NCBI GenBank assembly: GCA_025356765.1
Contig: JANXRO010000234.1
Coordinates: 1-11,692, forward strand
Source: Hyphomicrobiales bacterium
GTDB lineage: Bacteria > Pseudomonadota > Alphaproteobacteria > Rhizobiales > Aestuariivirgaceae
Reading direction: 5' to 3'
Length of the DNA: 11,692 nt
The stretch's first letter is position 1. Every line of letters starts with the position of its first letter. The notes below the pieces were generated by a model. It was given only the letters and a program-made list of their open reading frames with translations, ran no database searches and was not told where the DNA came from. A program made the translations under genes and the position numbers. Shown here one piece after another: positions 8,535 to 11,692 of this stretch.

Positions 8535-8586
8535 CGATCTAATTCCAAGTTTTAAGCTTGGTTGATTGAATAGACTTGTCTGCCTT

Positions 8587-9342
8587 TTAGCAAAGTTTGC
8601 AACCACCATTGGCGCGCACGCCAGCGATTGCTGCCATCAACACATCTTTTTGCTCATAGCCCGGGAAAAGCGTTCCATCGACAATGAATGCAGGCGTGCC
8701 CGTAATCAACAAAGCCGAAGCCAGTTGTTGGTTTTTGGCCAGCGTCGCAGCAATTTCAGGAGATTTCATATCAGCCTTCATTTTGGCCAGATCAATGCCA
8801 ATCGATTTTGCGGTGGCATCAGTGCTTTGCGGCGTAACCTTGCCTTCAGTGGCGAACAAGGCTTGGTGAAATTCCCAATATTTGCCTTGCTTCACCGAGG
8901 CCATGGCAGCCTTCGCTGCATATTCTGAGCCTTCACCAAAAATCGGAAATTCTTTCATAATCACGCGCACGTTTTTGTCGGCGCCGACAATGGCTTGCAT
9001 TTCTTTGACACTTTTGCGGCACCAGCCACAATTATAATCCATGAATTCCACAACTGTCACATCGCCCTTAGCGCTTCCGGCGATTGCGTCTCCAGAATTA
9101 TGGAAAATCTCTTTGGAATTGCTTGAAAGCACATTGGCGCGGGTTTCAATTTCGGCCTTTTTGTCTTTTGCGTCCAAGGCATTGGCCATGTCGCGCAAAA
9201 TTTCAGGGTGCTGCACCAAATAATCATGCACCAGCTTTTGCAACTCTTCTTGTTGCGCGGGGGTGAAAGAATCTGCCTGGGCCGGAATCATTAAACCAAA
9301 TGACAAAACCAAAGCCGCAAAAAGCGAAATAATGTGGCGCAT
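8587..9342 (-). CDS. DsbA-family secreted thiol-disulfide oxidoreductase
   Basis: This 251-residue protein has a signal peptide (MRHIISLFAALVLSFG, cleavage likely after AQA at residue 23). An N-terminal helical segment (about 28-75) of the kind seen in Com1/ScsC-like DsbA relatives follows, then a thioredoxin-like domain with the active site DYNCGWCRK (Cys105 and Cys108) and the cis-proline loop TGTPAFIVDG (Pro217). It should oxidise or isomerise disulfides in periplasmic proteins; which of the two cannot be told, and no DsbB or DsbD partner is in the window. A further pair, Cys248 and Cys251, forms a CKLC at the extreme C-terminus. ATG 9342 is preferred over an in-frame start at 9366 because AAGGAG sits six bases before it and the signal peptide then begins properly. 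It lies 66 bases after the M48 protease gene, with its own promoter-like element. Confidence 0.92.
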   Translation of the reverse strand: MRHIISLFAALVLSFGLMIPAQADSFTPAQQEELQKLVHDYLVQHPEILRDMANALDAKDKKAEIETRANVLSSNSKEIFHNSGDAIAGSAKGDVTVVEFMDYNCGWCRKSVKEMQAIVGADKNVRVIMKEFPIFGEGSEYAAKAAMASVKQGKYWEFHQALFATEGKVTPQSTDATAKSIGIDLAKMKADMKSPEIAATLAKNQQLASALLITGTPAFIVDGTLFPGYEQKDVLMAAIAGVRANGGCKLC

Positions 9343-9348
9343 AGAAAA

Positions 9349-9354
9349 CTCCTT
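9349..9354 (-). promoter_or_regulatory. ribosome binding site deciding the start of the DsbA-like gene
   Basis: On the minus strand AAGGAG (9354-9349) precedes ATG 9342 with six bases between. It is the strongest Shine-Dalgarno in the window and settles the start codon over the upstream in-frame ATG codons. Confidence 0.75.
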
Positions 9355-9361
9355 CAATTCC

Positions 9362-9389
9362 ATCATACTGCCGCACGAATAGCGGGCAA
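9362..9389 (-). promoter_or_regulatory. putative sigma70-type promoter of the DsbA-like gene
   Basis: On the minus strand TTGCCC (9389-9384), a 16-base spacer and TATGAT (9367-9362) match the -35 and -10 consensus at four and five of six positions. The predicted start near 9355 would leave a short leader that begins at the AAGGAG ribosome binding site. Inferred from sequence only. Confidence 0.4.
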
Positions 9390-9408
9390 CCCAATCACAA
9401 ATACTTGA

Positions 9409-10794
9409 CTATTTCTTGTTCGCAAAATTTAAAATATCGCTGGCCCGCAACCATTCCGGGGTGCCGCGCTTAAAATATTTTTGGGCAATTGTAGCTTTAT
9501 CAATTGCCAACTGGCGGTCACCCACTGAATAAGCAAATTCTGCCGTGGCCAATTCAGCTTCAGGCAGTTTATTTTGAAGGCCATAAGCTTGTGCCAAAAA
9601 CTTATAAATTTCTGGCTCGCCCGGTTCGGTGAGTTGTGCGGCTTTTAAAAGTAAAACAGCTTGGGCCGCATGGGCCGGATTTTCAGAACCAAGCAAAACC
9701 TGCGCATGTAAAATTTGCAAAAGCCCATTGCCCGGCAAAATTGCGCGTGCCTTCACAATGGCGGCCAAGCCTTCATCTGCCCGGCCATTTTCTAAATAGG
9801 CTTGGGCCTTCAATTCCCAAAAATAGGGGTCTTGCGGCAATTCATCTGTCAGGCTTTTGATAATCGGCAACGCATTGGTCATGTCACCGCGCCGAAACAA
9901 CGCAATGGCGTGGGCATAACGCGCGGGCAATGAAGTGTCTGATGCCGGATAGCGTTGATAGACCGCTTGTGGCTGAAGAAAGCCAACCAGTTTTGCTTGG
10001 GCCAATTTATGCCGCAAAATTAATGCCGGGCTGTCCGGCTTATTATAATTGGCTGAAGCCTTTGCCGTTGCTTCCAAAGTGCGTAAACGATCAAATGGCA
10101 TGGGGTGGGAATAGGCATAAGGATCAGCACCATGGGTTGAAGCAAGCGACTCATCTGCCAAGACGCGGAACAAATCCAACATGCCCTTCGCACTTTGCCC
10201 CGTTGCCTCAAGATATCTTAAAGCAGATTCGTCAGCGGTTGCTTCCATCGCGCGTTGATAAACCAAAACGCCTCGTTGGGCTGCCTGTTGGGCACCCAGA
10301 ACAACACCTTGGCCCGCTTGTGCAGCCGTGGCACTGCCTGCCATGGCGCCGCCCACAATTGCGGCAATTCCAAACACTGTGCCGATGATGGATTCGGTGC
10401 TGGCCCGGGCCAATTCACTGTTCATCTTGGCCAAATGGCCGCCAGCAATGTGGCCCGACTCATGGGCCAAAACCCCAATCACTTCGTTGGGTCTGTCTGC
10501 TCTGATAATCAAACCAGCGTTGATAAAAATGCGCTGCCCACCAGCAACAAAGGCGTTGATGCCGGTTTCACCAATCACCACAACTTTGGCAGCGTTTGAA
10601 TTGATGCCAGCCACTTTGAAAATGGGCTTGGCATAAATGCGCAGCAGGCCCTCAATTTCCGCATCGCGAATAATTCCAGCGCCTCGATTGCGCTTACTAG
10701 GGTCGCTCTGATCAGGCACAGCCAAAGCAGATTGCGCCGAAATAATGGCGGCAAGAAACAACGAAATGGGGCGAAACAATTTCAAACGGTTCAA
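9409..10794 (-). CDS. secreted M48-family zinc metalloprotease with TPR repeats (BepA-like)
   Basis: From TTG 10794 this is a 461-residue exported protein. The signal peptide (MNRLKLFRPISLFLAAIISA, likely cleaved after the following QSALA at about residue 25) leads into an M48 peptidase domain with LAHESGHIAGGH, giving zinc ligands His111 and His115 and catalytic Glu112. A distal ExxAD motif (Glu184 to Asp188) supplies the third ligand. An Ala/Gly-rich hydrophobic stretch (about 135-173) separates them. Roughly residues 292-442 are TPR-like helical repeats. This is the layout of E. coli BepA/YfgC, a periplasmic protease and chaperone for outer-membrane protein assembly, so that role is likely. 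No ATG is available at the 5' end; the in-frame choices are TTG at 10794, 10785, 10779 and 10827. I chose 10794 because it gives a standard signal peptide. The longer form has a 20-residue basic n-region and is not excluded. Confidence 0.88.
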   Translation of the reverse strand: MNRLKLFRPISLFLAAIISAQSALAVPDQSDPSKRNRGAGIIRDAEIEGLLRIYAKPIFKVAGINSNAAKVVVIGETGINAFVAGGQRIFINAGLIIRADRPNEVIGVLAHESGHIAGGHLAKMNSELARASTESIIGTVFGIAAIVGGAMAGSATAAQAGQGVVLGAQQAAQRGVLVYQRAMEATADESALRYLEATGQSAKGMLDLFRVLADESLASTHGADPYAYSHPMPFDRLRTLEATAKASANYNKPDSPALILRHKLAQAKLVGFLQPQAVYQRYPASDTSLPARYAHAIALFRRGDMTNALPIIKSLTDELPQDPYFWELKAQAYLENGRADEGLAAIVKARAILPGNGLLQILHAQVLLGSENPAHAAQAVLLLKAAQLTEPGEPEIYKFLAQAYGLQNKLPEAELATAEFAYSVGDRQLAIDKATIAQKYFKRGTPEWLRASDILNFANKK

Positions 10795-10855
10795 AACTAC
10801 ATTCTTAATTATGCAACGTCTGCGCAAACAAATTTGGCGTCGGCCTTGAAGTCAT

Positions 10856-10883
10856 TGTCATGCCCGTTTTCGCAGGCATGACA
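10856..10883. repeat. intergenic hairpin repeat between rne and the M48 gene
   Basis: Perfect 9-bp arms TGTCATGCC and GGCATGACA flank a 10-base middle (CGTTTTCGCA), in which CG-TTTT-CG can extend the stem. It begins 33 bases after the rne stop and lies about 60 bases ahead of the M48 start. No U-run follows on either strand, so it is not a standard intrinsic terminator. The form resembles small dispersed palindromes of Proteobacteria built on a TCATxCCCG...CGGGxATGA theme. It could stabilise the rne 3' end. Only one copy is in this window. Confidence 0.6.
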
Positions 10884-10915
10884 TTTCCAAATAAATTAAG
10901 GCACCACGAAGGCGG

Positions 10916-11692
10916 TTATTTCTTGCTCCACCAACCGCCTTTGCGTTCCTTCACTTCGGCTGAAACTGTGGGCGCTGGCGGTTGCCATTTGCGCACCTCG
11001 GGTTCAGGCACAAATTCTGGAATCTTGATGACAACAGGTGCTGGAGCGGGGGCTTCATAAACAGTTTCAGCTCTGGCTGGGCGTTCTTCACGCGGTTCAT
11101 CTGAACGCGGTGGCCGGTCGCCCCGAGGCTTATCCCCGTGGTTGCCATTGCGGTCACCATTGCGATCCCCGTTTCGATCACGATTGCGGCCAAACTTGCC
11201 ACGCCTGCGCCCGCGCTTTTCTTGGCCCTGATCAGAATTGCGATCAGCTTTATTTTCTGAACCTGCCTCTTCAACAGTTTCAGGCGCATCTTCCACATTT
11301 GATTCAACACCGTCCGGTGCCTCATCTTCAACGGATGCATCAGCATTTTCATTGCTGGCTTGTGAAGCGTTCCCATTGGTTTCATCACGGCGATTTCCAC
11401 GCCGACCACGCCTACGGCGTCTGCGTGTTCCGTCACGTTCGCCAGCTTCGCCATTGTTTTCAACCGACCCATTTTCTTGTGGTTCGGCCGAAGCCTCAAC
11501 GGAATCTTCCACCGTCTCATCAATTTGTTCGTCTGCGATGTCTTCTTCAACTTCAGGCTCTGTGCTGAAAGCAGAATCCATTTGCACGGGCGCTGAAGCA
11601 ATGCGGCGCTGAATTTTTTCACGATCAGGTGCGCGTTCAATAACGGCTTGTGTGCCGCGCATATCTTCGCCACCAGGCACCAAGAATATCGA
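10916..11692 (-). CDS. rne: ribonuclease E, C-terminal disordered tail (5' end outside window)
   Basis: The frame is open to the window edge, leaving the last 258 residues visible. The catalytic S1/DNase-I-like half lies outside. The visible part is low-complexity and charged: an acidic stretch (about 43-83), an arginine patch with six consecutive Arg (about 89-102), a second acidic stretch (about 116-146), and an Arg/Gly/Asn/Asp-rich region with repeated NGDR units (about 158-203). A Pro/Val-rich segment with PEFVPEPEVRKWQPPAP follows, then the terminal ERKGGWWSKK. A C-terminal GWW motif is what Caulobacter RNase E uses to bind PNPase, so this tail probably scaffolds an RNA degradosome. The arginine patches probably bind RNA, and such tails also drive condensates in Caulobacter. 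Assignment rests on the tail alone, so another Rne/Rng paralogue is possible but less likely. Confidence 0.85.
   Translation of the reverse strand, partial: SIFLVPGGEDMRGTQAVIERAPDREKIQRRIASAPVQMDSAFSTEPEVEEDIADEQIDETVEDSVEASAEPQENGSVENNGEAGERDGTRRRRRRGRRGNRRDETNGNASQASNENADASVEDEAPDGVESNVEDAPETVEEAGSENKADRNSDQGQEKRGRRRGKFGRNRDRNGDRNGDRNGNHGDKPRGDRPPRSDEPREERPARAETVYEAPAPAPVVIKIPEFVPEPEVRKWQPPAPTVSAEVKERKGGWWSKK
11140..11187 (-). repeat. four degenerate 12-bp tandem units within rne
   Basis: Units start at 11140, 11152, 11164 and 11176 on the plus strand (for example GGTTGCCATTGC then GGTCACCATTGC). They encode repeated Asp-Arg-Asn-Gly-type residues in the RNA-binding part of the RNase E tail. 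The period is a multiple of three, so unit gain or loss keeps the frame. Confidence 0.7.

Noticed and set aside
8545..8561. Inverted repeat CCAAG...CTTGG downstream of the DsbA-like gene, considered as a terminator
   Set aside because: Only 5-bp arms, AT-rich loop and no T-run on either strand; too weak to call.
11038..11612. Long open frames antisense to the rne tail
   Set aside because: Arise from the repetitive, biased codons of the RNase E tail; translations are His/Pro/Ser low-complexity with no start signal.

Overview
This window looks like ordinary core chromosome of an alphaproteobacterium, plausibly Hyphomicrobiales-like, with moderate GC content judged by eye. Three things support this: a bacterial homologue of the complex I accessory subunit NDUFA12, a DUF2155 secreted protein next to it, and an RNase E whose last residues carry a GWW motif, which in Caulobacter docks PNPase. 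The gene order NDUFA12 / MlaD-like / DUF2155 / aat / accC / accB / aroQ / DsbA-like / M48 protease / rne is, to my knowledge, typical of that class. I see no insertion sequence, integrase, tRNA, rRNA, CRISPR array or compositional break. Every intergenic gap is under about 100 bases.

Region 1 (1-2035) starts with the 3' end of a PfkB-family sugar kinase, probably pseudouridine kinase. It is followed one base later by psuG, the pseudouridine-5'-phosphate glycosidase, so the pair would salvage pseudouridine to uracil and ribose 5-phosphate. A TSUP/TauE-type membrane exporter converges on psuG and overlaps its 3' end by 13 bases.

Region 2 (2129-5554, plus strand) begins with a 666-residue membrane protein fusing a DedA/VTT domain, a PAP2 domain and a LssY C-terminal domain. 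The PAP2 catalytic signatures are degenerate, including Ser where the nucleophilic His should be. A tight three-gene unit follows, each junction an ATGA overlap: the NDUFA12-like protein, a single-gene MlaD/MCE protein and a secreted DUF2155 protein.

Region 3 (5562-8499, minus strand) is a compact operon transcribed aroQ, accB, accC, aat. The junctions are TAATG, a 3-base gap, and ATGA. It joins shikimate synthesis, both subunits of the biotin carboxylase half of acetyl-CoA carboxylase, and the N-degron transferase Aat. A promoter-like element sits so close to the aroQ ATG that the mRNA may be leaderless.

Region 4 (8587-11692, minus strand) is an envelope and RNA-turnover block: a secreted DsbA-like oxidoreductase with its own promoter-like element and a strong ribosome binding site, a BepA-like secreted M48 protease with TPR repeats and no ATG start, a hairpin repeat, and the disordered C-terminal tail of RNase E, which runs off the window.

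I found no convincing new multi-gene system. The points most worth a second look are the apparently dead PAP2 domain in the DedA-PAP2-LssY fusion, the possible leaderless aroQ operon, a terminal CxxC in the DsbA-like protein, a Pro-to-Phe change in the AccC active-site region, and the low-complexity RNase E tail.
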